DNA of 9,272 nucleotides from NCBI GenBank assembly GCA_003501365.1, contig DNPP01000484.1:1-9272 (forward strand). The letters are read 5' to 3'. Below, in pieces: positions 1 to 5,470 of the stretch. The notes beneath the pieces are model-generated. The model saw only the letters and a list, made by a program, of their open reading frames with translations. It did not search any database and had not been told where the DNA came from. Positions within the stretch are counted from its first letter, which is position 1. Each line of letters starts with the position of its first letter. A program made the translations under genes and the position numbers. The DNA is from Bacillota bacterium (GTDB taxonomy: Bacteria > Bacillota > UBA4882 > UBA8346).

Positions 1-266
1 CTAAGTTTGACCGGGGGCAACAATATGCTGCTCCTGAGCAATGGCGATTTGAACGAGCAACCAAGGCAACAGATATTTATGCTTTTGGTTGTATCGCATT
101 TGCTCTTGTAACAGGAAATCCTCCATTTACTTCCGGTGATTTACGGCAGCGACATCTCAATGAGGAACCAGTTCGTCCACCCGTATCGACAAGGTTACAA
201 CAGTTAATTTCTTTGTGCCTTAGAAAAAATCCTAATGCTAGACCAATAATAGAATCTATTCTATAG
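1..266 (+). CDS. Ser/Thr protein kinase, C-terminal part (5' end outside window)
   Basis: Reading from position 3 gives 87 codons open to a TAG at 264-266, with no internal start needed because the gene begins upstream of the window. The translation carries late kinase subdomains in the right order: YAAPEQ (the APE motif at the end of the activation segment), DIYAFGCIAFALVTG followed by NPPF (subdomain IX with its invariant Asp), and CLRKNPNARP (the Arg of subdomain XI). The protein ends almost directly after the kinase fold (RPIIESIL), with no membrane segment or PASTA repeats, so it is either a short soluble Hanks-type kinase or one whose tail was lost. It would phosphorylate Ser/Thr on proteins; the partner cannot be told from here. 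The downstream region is made of repeats and gene remnants, which suggests an accessory locus. The family is clear; whether the gene is intact is unknown. Confidence 0.75.
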   Translation, partial: KFDRGQQYAAPEQWRFERATKATDIYAFGCIAFALVTGNPPFTSGDLRQRHLNEEPVRPPVSTRLQQLISLCLRKNPNARPIIESIL

Positions 267-375
267 GTAAAAAGCTTTGAAAGGAAAATAAACATGGACG
301 ATGAAGACGCTAATCCGAAGGAGAACGTATAACTTGAAAACTCCAATTGTAAGTGTCATCAATCACATAAACTCT

Positions 376-507
376 GTTCAAACTTTCTTTCAAAAAAATC
401 GCTCCCAGGAATGATTTGTTCATACTTTCTTTCAAAAAACAAGCAGAAAGGATATTAGAAAACCGCTTAAAAACATATAATTTTGTTCAAATTTTCTTTC
501 AAAATAA
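376..507 (+). repeat. Three direct copies of a 20-bp repeat
   Basis: Copies start at 376, 418 and 485. The first reads GTTCAAACTTTCTTTCAAAA; each of the other two differs from it by one base (T at base 6 in copy 2, T at base 8 in copy 3). Start-to-start spacings are 42 and 67 bp, and the intervening sequence is not alike. A shorter, inverted and weaker match lies near 1362-1377. Together with the following terminator the copies fill most of the 325-bp stretch between the kinase stop and the next recognised gene fragment. They could be binding sites of a DNA-binding protein or an interspersed repeat. No CRISPR-like regular spacing is present. Confidence 0.7.
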
Positions 508-528
508 CAACGGGTGATTTTGTATAAT
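500..528 (+). promoter_or_regulatory. Promoter-like site with a perfect -10 box
   Basis: TATAAT lies at 523-528. No good -35 box sits 17 bp upstream (CAAAAT at 500-505), and this position overlaps the end of the third direct repeat. That is the arrangement expected if a protein bound to the repeats helps or blocks polymerase. A transcript from about 535 would meet the terminator at 557-594 within some 60 nt. The -10 match is seen directly; promoter activity is inference, since the region is AT-rich and a chance TATAAT is possible. Confidence 0.3.
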
Positions 529-556
529 AAAGTTGGAAACTCACAAATAAAGATGG

Positions 557-594
557 AAACTGAGCCACGAGAAATTAGTGGTTCAGTTTTTTTA
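557..594 (+). terminator. Rho-independent terminator
   Basis: A 12-bp stem AAACTGAGCCAC (557-568) pairs with GTGGTTCAGTTT (578-589) with a single G-U pair, around a 9-nt loop, and runs into seven T residues (587-593). It reads as a strong terminator on the plus strand, closing the kinase-side transcript or a short RNA starting near 535. On the minus strand the same stem has an A-tract before it but only a poor T-tract after it, so it may work weakly for the convergent ImmA remnant whose stop codon (592-594) abuts it. Confidence 0.8.
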
Positions 595-768
595 TAGACT
601 TAATAAATCGATCTTAAAGTCTAAATGGCTTAAGCGATAAATGAATGCTTTAAAACTGACTTGATATTTTGTCGACAGCTGTTGGAGGCTTTCCTTATCC
701 CAAGTTTTTAAAGCTGCCATATCAGCTCTAATGAAACTCTCTGGCATCAATAATTCGGCTGCAAAGGC
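592..768 (-). pseudogene. ImmA/IrrE-type metallopeptidase, C-terminal remnant
   Basis: On the minus strand, reading from 768 to the stop at 594-592, there are 58 open codons without a usable natural start. They begin AFAAELLMPESF and continue to a helix resembling LSTKYQVSFKAFIYRLSHL. In ImmA/IrrE (DUF955) peptidases the segment after the HExxH zinc site typically contains a stretch like ANxFAAELLMP, followed by a short region of the form LAxxFxVSxxAxxxRLxxL, and this match is close. The N-terminal half with HExxH is absent: a stop codon (771-769) lies directly before the match and the sequence upstream belongs to an AraC-type regulator in another frame. Such peptidases usually cleave phage-type repressors in mobile elements or stress circuits. 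As it stands the fragment has no catalytic site and is a remnant. The family call rests on recognised pattern only. Confidence 0.65.
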
Positions 769-1001
769 TTATAGTCTGTCATAATAAGTAAATTTGTAGC
801 CGCATTTAGCCTACATTTAGCCAAGTATTGTTTATAGGTAATACCTGTGTACTCACGAAATTTTGTTGAGCAGTAATATGGAGGGTATCCCACATGGGAG
901 GACATACCTTCTAATGTCGGGTTTTCCAAAACATTATTGTCAAGCCATTTGACCATAGATTCCATGGTTTGAACAGACAAATAACTCACTTCCTTATTCA
1001 T
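747..1001 (-). pseudogene. AraC-family regulator, truncated N-terminal part
   Basis: The minus-strand frame starting at ATG 1001-999 is preceded by AGAGGA with good spacing, making this start better than the longer frame from 1103, whose extra 34 residues look hydrophobic and unlike the family. The 84-residue product has the typical opening helix (MESMVKWLDNNV) and the first HTH of AraC DNA-binding domains (LEGMSSHVGYPPYYCSTKFR, then REYTGITYKQYLAKCRLNAA). After LLIMTDYK, where family members go on with the second HTH (pattern IxDIAxxxGFxS), the frame reads PLQPNY and stops. The second HTH and any effector domain are missing. From about base 768 the DNA instead encodes the tail of an ImmA/IrrE peptidase in a shifted frame. 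The truncated protein would hold half of a DNA-binding domain and is unlikely to be functional. Confidence 0.65.
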
Positions 1002-1244
1002 TATATCAATTCCTCTGATAAAATGCCTGACATAAGTTGCACAAATTACTTGGATTAAAAAAATAATTATCAAGCTTTCATGAATATTCACTAAGTAAAA
1101 CACAAGTTAATTATGCTTGTCAGGACACCACCCAACAGTCCTAACGTTTTTCTAAATTTATTAAGGGCACGGAGCTACTTGTAAATTGTAGAATTGTTAC
1201 GTAAAAATTTATTATCTATATAGGTTGAAATAAGTATGTTGAAT

Positions 1245-1354
1245 GTCTGACTACAACTCACCCCCTGCGAACTATTCTGCTTATTGTAACTCTTGAGCCA
1301 TCCCCCTCTCTTTCGCGAAAGAGAGGGGGACCGAGGAGGTGAGTTGTCTTTAGA
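1245..1354. repeat. MITE/REP-like palindromic element
   Basis: Outer arms ACAACTCACC (1253-1262) and GGTGAGTTGT (1338-1347) are perfect inverted repeats, weakly extended outward by GTCT/AGAC (1245-1248 and 1351-1354). Inside lies a perfect 30-bp palindrome (1301-1330) whose arms read TCCCCCTCTCTTTCG and its complement. The GC-rich centre stands out from the AT-rich surroundings. There is no T-run after the stem, so it is not a standard terminator. Elements of this form (CCCCCTCTC hairpin plus GAGGTGAG ends) resemble interspersed intergenic repeats found in many bacteria. That it is multi-copy in this genome is inference. Confidence 0.65.
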
Positions 1355-1504
1355 CATCTTGATTTTGAAAGAAAAATTAATTCAATTATTTATTTCAACA
1401 TATATAGTTTTCTTTTTATTCGGAACTATTAGCATATCTTATCTTGGGCCTTTTTCACATTATTCTGATTAGTCGAGCCTCGTATAGATATGTCCAAAAT
1501 CAAC

Positions 1505-1533
1505 TTGTAATAAGATAAAAAAGACGATATTCT
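1505..1533 (+). promoter_or_regulatory. Possible promoter of the MFS gene
   Basis: TTGTAA (1505-1510) and TATTCT (1528-1533) are spaced by 17 bp, each matching four of six consensus bases. Transcription would begin near 1540, leaving a leader of about 35 nt with AGGAGG at 1556-1561 before ATG 1575. The match is modest. Confidence 0.35.
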
Positions 1534-1574
1534 TATTATATGTGTCCGAATACATAGGAGGAAAAAGAAAAGGA

Positions 1575-2759
1575 ATGTTTCAGATATTACTTGTAATTAT
1601 ATATATTTCATTTATAAGTCTTGGATTACCGGATTCACTTTTAGGCTCTGCTTGGCCTAGTATGTATACTGGGTTGGGTGTGCCGGTTTCATATGCCGGC
1701 ATAATCGCTCTGATTATTGCCGGGGGTACCATTATATCCAGCCTATTTAGTGACCTTTTAGTACGAAAATTGGGAACAGGACGGATAACCGTTATCAGTA
1801 TAGGAATGACTGCAACTGCATTAATGGGTTTTTCGCTTGCTCATTCATTCACAGGACTTTGTTTATGGGCAATTCCTTATGGGTTAGGCGCCGGATCGGT
1901 AGATGCAACATTAAACAATTTTGTCGCTCTACATTATAAAGCTAAACATATGAATTGGTTACACTGCTTTTGGGGAGTAGGCGCTACAGTTGGTCCTTAT
2001 ATTATGGGAGTATGTTTGGCTGGAAATTTGGGTTGGAGCCATGGCTATCGAATCATTTCCTACATTCAAATCGCCCTAACGGCCATACTGATTTTTTCCC
2101 TGCCGCTGTGGAAATCCCAAAATAAAAAAGGGGAGCCTGAACAGGGTGCCCCATCGCCGCTAAGGATTAAACAGTTACTTGCATTACCCGGTGCAAAACA
2201 AATTTTGATAGCTTTCTTTTGTTACTGTTCCCTGGAACTAGTAACGGGGTTATGGGGTAGCAGTTACATGGTCTTGAAAAAAGGGATAGCACCAGAATTA
2301 GCGGCATCGTTAATTTCTTTATTCTATTTTGGTATTACCGGGGGTCGTTTTTTAAGTGGTTTCTTAACTTTGAAATTGAATACCAAAAGAATGATTAGAT
2401 TAGGACAGGGACTTGCTGTGTTGGGCATCGTATTATTGTACTTTTCTATCAATACCCTAATAATAGGTATAGGATTTGTATTGATTGGATTTGGTTGTGC
2501 GCCGATTTATCCCAGCTTATTACATCAAACACCGGAACGATTTGGAAAAAATGTTTCTCAATCAATGATGGGGTTACAAATGGCCTGTGCATATATTGGA
2601 AGTGCTTTTTCTCCGCCTTTAATCGGAGTTATTGCCGAAAAAACCAGCATAACAATATATCCTTTATTTCAGTTAGCTTTTGTTGTTATGATGTTCTTTA
2701 TGGTTGAATATTGCAATCACCGCTTATCCAATCTAAAAGAGGATGTTGGTCAATGGTAA
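1575..2759 (+). CDS. Major facilitator superfamily transporter (FHS/sugar-like)
   Basis: A 394-residue membrane protein, typical MFS length, with about twelve hydrophobic segments. The N-terminus runs FISLGLPDSLLGSAWP and then a loop 2-3 motif DLLVRKLGTGRI (about residues 60-71), matching MFS motif A in position. TM4-TM5 carry GLGAGSVDATLNNFV and WLHCFWGVGATVGP, a pattern seen in fucose/hexose-type (FHS-like) facilitators. It probably moves a sugar or other small solute across the inner membrane by ion coupling; the substrate is not visible. Start choice: the frame also has a GTG at 1542, but that lacks a Shine-Dalgarno and would sit at the predicted transcription start, whereas ATG 1575 has AGGAGG at 1556-1561, although 13 nt away. 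It is separated from the repressor gene by about 240 bp and carries no copy of that repressor's putative operator, so shared regulation is not supported. Confidence 0.85.
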   Translation: MFQILLVIIYISFISLGLPDSLLGSAWPSMYTGLGVPVSYAGIIALIIAGGTIISSLFSDLLVRKLGTGRITVISIGMTATALMGFSLAHSFTGLCLWAIPYGLGAGSVDATLNNFVALHYKAKHMNWLHCFWGVGATVGPYIMGVCLAGNLGWSHGYRIISYIQIALTAILIFSLPLWKSQNKKGEPEQGAPSPLRIKQLLALPGAKQILIAFFCYCSLELVTGLWGSSYMVLKKGIAPELAASLISLFYFGITGGRFLSGFLTLKLNTKRMIRLGQGLAVLGIVLLYFSINTLIIGIGFVLIGFGCAPIYPSLLHQTPERFGKNVSQSMMGLQMACAYIGSAFSPPLIGVIAEKTSITIYPLFQLAFVVMMFFMVEYCNHRLSNLKEDVGQW

Positions 2760-2814
2760 ATAATATAAGCTTTCTCAGTATCTGTGTCCGTTGCTGAAAT
2801 TTAACCACACTGGC

Positions 2815-2961
2815 ATGGAGAAAAGATATTTTAGGTCAAAAAAACATCTGGATTATGTGAATAACCATGGGTATACATTTTCAAAGGTTAAAAAGTATAT
2901 CAGACTTTCGGGTCTCAATGCATCCTCATTTTTTAATACAAATATTGCCTTTATGGGATAG
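2815..2961 (+). CDS. Small hypothetical ORF (48 aa), doubtful
   Basis: ATG 2815 opens a frame for 48 residues (MEKRYFRSKKHLDYVNNHGY onward) ending in TAG 2959-2961. It is rich in Lys, Tyr and Ser, with a basic N-terminus. The frame is open upstream as far as the TAA at 2761-2763, so it could be the 3' end of a decayed gene. No Shine-Dalgarno precedes the ATG, and the -35 box of the repressor promoter lies inside its last codons. I recognise no family. It may be chance or a remnant. Confidence 0.2.
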   Translation: MEKRYFRSKKHLDYVNNHGYTFSKVKKYIRLSGLNASSFFNTNIAFMG

Positions 2962-2973
2962 AGAGGTTATACT
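2945..2973 (+). promoter_or_regulatory. Promoter of the ROK repressor gene
   Basis: TTGCCT (2945-2950), a 17-bp spacer and TATACT (2968-2973) form a good vegetative promoter, with transcription expected near 2980. The palindrome at 2983-2996 then covers the first transcribed bases, and the coding start follows at 3002/3008. Confidence 0.55.
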
Positions 2974-2982
2974 AATATAAAT

Positions 2983-2996
2983 ACTTTTATAAAAGT
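2983..2996. promoter_or_regulatory. Putative operator, 14-bp palindrome
   Basis: ACTTTTATAAAAGT is a perfect palindrome placed just downstream of the predicted start of transcription and directly before the repressor gene. Its core TTTTATAAAA appears in this window only here and twice in the operator of the ABC operon, so autorepression by the ROK protein is the natural reading. Protein binding is inference. Confidence 0.6.
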
Positions 2997-3001
2997 GATA
3001 G

Positions 3002-4168
3002 GTGAATATGAAAAAGAATCGAGTCAGCAACCCGGAAGTCAAAAAAATAAATCGCAATCAAATTTATCGATATGTGAATAAATATGAAAAAGTATCCAAG
3101 CCGGATATTGCTTCTACACTTGGAATCAGCATGCCTACTGTTTTGCAAAATATCAAAGAGTTAACCGAGCGGGGGTTAATTTGTGAGGTTGGCGCTTTTG
3201 AATCAACGGGGGGCAGGAAGGCGAGGGTTATTGCGCCTATCTATGATGCTAGGTATGCAATTGGCATTGATATCACCCAAAACCATGTTGGATTTGTCCT
3301 GACTGACTTATCCGGCAGTGTTTTAATGCATACAAGAGAGTATAAACCTTTTACGAACGAAAGAAAATATTTTATGAATTTGGGTGAGTTGGCAATAAAG
3401 TTTTTAACAAGTGCCAATATTCCGGAAGATCGTTTTTTAGGATTCGGCATTTCCATTCCCGGGATTGTTAGTTCAGAGAATGCAAAAATTACTTTTTCTC
3501 ATGCACTGGGCATCACGGATGTACCATATACGGTATTTTCTCAGAACATCCCTAATCACTGTATATTTACCAATGATGCAAATGCTGCCATCATTGCAGA
3601 AATGTATAGTATACAGGAGAGATATACTACAGTGTATCTCTCACTAAGTAATAGCGTTGGAGGTGCGATATTTATGGAAAAATCCAACGGTTTGAAAGGT
3701 AATCAGGTTATTGATAATTTATATTTTGGAGATAACTGCAGAAGCGGAGAATTCGGGCATATGACTTTAATACCAGGTGACAGAAAGTGTTATTGTGGAA
3801 AGGTTGGATGTGTTGATGCTTATTGCTCGGCAAAGATTCTTGCAAAACTAACGGATGGGAAATTAGAAAGGTTTTTTAAGGAACTGGCGGATGGGAATGA
3901 AGAATTTACAAGAATTTGGGAGGATTACTTATCAAATCTTATCATAGTCGTAAACAACCTAAGAATGGCTTTCGACTGCCAAGTTATTATTGGCGGTTAC
4001 GTTGGCAGTTTTATTGAGCCTTATATTTCGCATTTACACGAAAAAGCTGCATTGTTAAATACGTTTGAAAATAACGCTATATATATTAAGCCGTGCCGTT
4101 ATAAAATCGAGGCTTCCGCTTTGGGAGCAGCGCTTAGACATATCGAAGGGTTTATTAGTACAATCTAA
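3002..4168 (+). CDS. ROK-family transcriptional repressor (XylR/NagC type)
   Basis: A 388-residue protein, usual length for ROK repressors. Residues about 17-65 form a winged HTH (NQIYRYVNKYEKVSKPDIAS, then GISMPTVLQNIKELTERGLI), followed by the small wing GGRKARV. The sugar-kinase-like fold begins at AIGIDITQNHVGFVLTD, where the ATP-binding DxGxT motif of true kinases is degenerate (DITQN). The zinc site is complete: GEFGHM with His253, then CYCGKVGC giving Cys263, Cys265 and Cys270. NDANAA is also present. It should bind operator DNA and release it when a sugar or polyol binds. Its neighbour is the sugar ABC/polyol dehydrogenase operon 280 bp downstream, and both promoters share a TTTTATAAAA palindrome. 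The start is either GTG 3002 or ATG 3008; neither has an ideally spaced Shine-Dalgarno (AGGTGA at 3000-3005 is very close to the ATG). The family is certain; the effector is not. Confidence 0.9.
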   Translation: MNMKKNRVSNPEVKKINRNQIYRYVNKYEKVSKPDIASTLGISMPTVLQNIKELTERGLICEVGAFESTGGRKARVIAPIYDARYAIGIDITQNHVGFVLTDLSGSVLMHTREYKPFTNERKYFMNLGELAIKFLTSANIPEDRFLGFGISIPGIVSSENAKITFSHALGITDVPYTVFSQNIPNHCIFTNDANAAIIAEMYSIQERYTTVYLSLSNSVGGAIFMEKSNGLKGNQVIDNLYFGDNCRSGEFGHMTLIPGDRKCYCGKVGCVDAYCSAKILAKLTDGKLERFFKELADGNEEFTRIWEDYLSNLIIVVNNLRMAFDCQVIIGGYVGSFIEPYISHLHEKAALLNTFENNAIYIKPCRYKIEASALGAALRHIEGFISTI

Positions 4169-4280
4169 AGTCATTTACCCTCTTCAATAATCCTCTATTT
4201 AATTTAATGGAACAGGGTTCTTTCCGATGTTTTCCAGACTTAAGTACAACGCCATTTTTAAAATTCAAATGTCTATGGTA

Positions 4281-4309
4281 TTGACTTATTAGTATCAAGG
4301 TGGTATTAT
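4281..4309 (+). promoter_or_regulatory. Promoter of the sugar/polyol ABC operon
   Basis: TTGACT (4281-4286) and TATTAT (4304-4309) are spaced by 17 bp, and a TG at 4301-4302 makes an extended -10. Transcription should start near 4316, the first base of the 26-bp double palindrome. It is the strongest promoter-like sequence in the window and leaves a leader of about 130 nt before ATG 4449. Confidence 0.75.
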
Positions 4310-4315
4310 GCAAGT

Positions 4316-4341
4316 AGTTTTATAAAACGTTTTATAAAAGT
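4316..4341. promoter_or_regulatory. Putative double operator of the ROK repressor
   Basis: Two TTTTATAAAA palindromes (4318-4327 and 4330-4339), 12 bp apart centre to centre, combine into a 26-bp dyad centred on ACGT. The dyad is perfect except for one symmetric pair (positions 4317 and 4340). It begins at the predicted transcription start, so a bound repressor would block initiation. The right half (TTTTATAAAAGT) matches the single site before the ROK gene. Confidence 0.7.
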
Positions 4342-4389
4342 AATTACATAAAATTCCCTCTTTTATTGATGCTTTAAAAATATGAAACA

Positions 4390-4410
4390 AGTTAGCTTTA
4401 TAAGCTAATT
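4390..4410. promoter_or_regulatory. Leader stem-loop / possible auxiliary operator
   Basis: TTAGCTT (4392-4398) and AAGCTAA (4402-4408) form a 7-bp perfect stem around TAT in the leader of the ABC operon. Its centre (TTTATAA) resembles the operator core. There is no T-run, so it is not a terminator. It may be a weaker repressor site, an mRNA 5' hairpin, or chance. Confidence 0.3.
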
Positions 4411-4448
4411 GTTAATAAATCTAATGATATGAAAAGGGAGGAAGTTCG

Positions 4449-5393
4449 ATGAAAAAAAGGTCTCTATTTAGTCTCTTGGGTGTGGCTATCATGGCAATAT
4501 GCCTTGTAGGTAATGGCATCGCCGCTCCTAAAAAAGTTCTCAAAGTTGGTATGACCGTACAAAGTGTTAGCAATCCGATTTGGGCAGGTATTTGCTCAGA
4601 AACTCAGAAAGCGGTCAAAGCAGATGGCGGTGAAATGACATACATGGCTTGTGATAGCAATATTACAACCCAGATTCAGCAAGTGGAAAACTTTATTTCC
4701 AGTAAAGTGAATGTTATTGTCTGTCATCCCGCTGATCCTAAAGGGATTGAAAACGTACTTATGCAAGCTAGGAAAGCCGGTATCAAAGTCATTTCTTGGG
4801 ATGACAAACTAGAAAATGCCGATCTGGCTTATGTAATCAACAATTATGACCTTGGTAAGATGATTGGTGAAGAGGCTGCCAAATGGATCAATAAAAAACT
4901 AGGCGGTAAGGCTGAAGTTGCTGTTCTAGATTGGCCGCAATTACCAATTTTACTTGAACGCGCTAATGGTATTGTTGATGCGCTCAAGAAGAACGCTCCC
5001 AAAGCTAAAATCGTCGCTCAACAACCAGCAATCGATGCTGCCGGCGGACAGACTAAGATGGAGTCCATCTTTCAAGCTCATCCCAATGTTAAAGTAGTTG
5101 CATGCATAGGCGGCGGCGGTGCTATCGGTGCAAACGAAGCGGCTAAAGCTGCTAATAAAATCTCTCCTGATTTTGGCATTTTTGCAGCGGATGCAACCGA
5201 ACAAGAACTTCAGGCCATTAAGAATCACGAAGGGAACAGAATGTCGGTTATGATTACCGGCGGACCTGTGACGATGGCGAAAGAAATCTATGGTCTAATT
5301 AAGAAAGTGGCCTCCGGCAAAAAAGTTGACAAGGTATTTTACCGTAAGATATTCCCGGTTACGATTGAAAACGTTGGTAATGTACCGAACTGA
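4449..5393 (+). CDS. Periplasmic sugar/polyol-binding protein of ABC transporter (RbsB-like)
   Basis: A 314-residue type I periplasmic binding protein (Peripla_BP_4 family). The first 25-26 residues are a Sec signal peptide (MKKR basic start, hydrophobic core, GIAA before the mature end). The only Cys in it (MAIC) does not fit a lipobox, so the mature protein should be soluble in the periplasm rather than a lipoprotein. Mature motifs fit the family: VGMTVQSVSNPIWAGI near the N-terminus, the VIVCHPADPKGIENVLMQAR region, VISWDDKLENAD with the usual ligand-side Asp, and the YVINNYDLGKMIGEEAA hinge segment. It captures the sugar or polyol and delivers it to the permease encoded two genes on. The start is firm: GGGAGG at 4436-4441 precedes ATG 4449 by 7 nt. 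It is the first gene of the operon, after a strong promoter and double operator, and is followed by hairpins that could keep its mRNA more abundant than the downstream part. The exact ligand is not deducible from sequence. Confidence 0.9.
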   Translation: MKKRSLFSLLGVAIMAICLVGNGIAAPKKVLKVGMTVQSVSNPIWAGICSETQKAVKADGGEMTYMACDSNITTQIQQVENFISSKVNVIVCHPADPKGIENVLMQARKAGIKVISWDDKLENADLAYVINNYDLGKMIGEEAAKWINKKLGGKAEVAVLDWPQLPILLERANGIVDALKKNAPKAKIVAQQPAIDAAGGQTKMESIFQAHPNVKVVACIGGGGAIGANEAAKAANKISPDFGIFAADATEQELQAIKNHEGNRMSVMITGGPVTMAKEIYGLIKKVASGKKVDKVFYRKIFPVTIENVGNVPN

Positions 5394-5407
5394 TTTATAA
5401 AGGCACC

Positions 5408-5470
5408 GGGCTGTCGCAGTATTTGCAGCAGCTCCATTCAAGTGGGGTAGTAGACAATGTCTTCTGCCCC
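5408..5470 (+). other. Two intergenic hairpins between binding protein and ATPase genes
   Basis: Hairpin 1 pairs 5408-5418 with 5424-5434 (core GCTGTCGCA with TGCAGCAGC, one C-A mismatch, wobble pairs). Hairpin 2 pairs GGGGTAGTAGAC (5444-5455) with GTCTTCTGCCCC (5459-5470), one wobble and one mismatch, loop AAT. Neither is followed by a T-run. In ABC operons hairpins after the binding-protein gene commonly protect the upstream mRNA from 3' exonucleases or reduce read-through, giving excess binding protein. This role is inferred from position. Confidence 0.5.

Larger units (their letters stand above)
1002..1541. other. Non-coding stretch between AraC remnant and MFS gene
   Basis: About 540 bp without a supported gene on either strand. 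It holds the leader of the AraC remnant (minus strand, AGAGGA Shine-Dalgarno near 1010-1016), an AT-rich segment, the palindromic element at about 1245-1354, a weak inverted match to the upstream 20-bp repeat near 1362-1377, and the likely MFS promoter near 1505-1533. I see no RNA gene in it. Confidence 0.5.

Noticed and set aside
294..414. Two tiny ORFs after the kinase: ATG 294-332 (12 aa, AAAGGA upstream) and TTG 334-414 (26 aa, AAGGAG upstream).
   Set aside because: Very short, one uses TTG, the second runs through the first copy of the DNA repeat, and neither product resembles a known peptide. Shine-Dalgarno-like purine runs are common in this AT-rich DNA.
376..507. CRISPR array from the three 20-bp repeats.
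   Set aside because: Repeats are short, spacings are unequal (42 and 67 bp), there are only three copies and no cas gene is in view.
1002..1103. N-terminal extension of the AraC remnant from ATG 1103.
   Set aside because: The extra residues are hydrophobic and not family-like, while ATG 1001-999 has a good AGAGGA site.
1175..1357. Minus-strand 60-aa ORF through the palindromic element.
   Set aside because: It is explained by the inverted repeat; composition (Ser/Arg/Lys-rich, PPRSPSLSRKRGG) simply reads the hairpin DNA.
4950..5228. Minus-strand ORF inside the binding-protein gene, and similar antisense ORFs at 3241-3456, 6986-7393 and 8212-8586.
   Set aside because: All lie opposite well-supported genes, have no family features and reflect codon-bias shadows.
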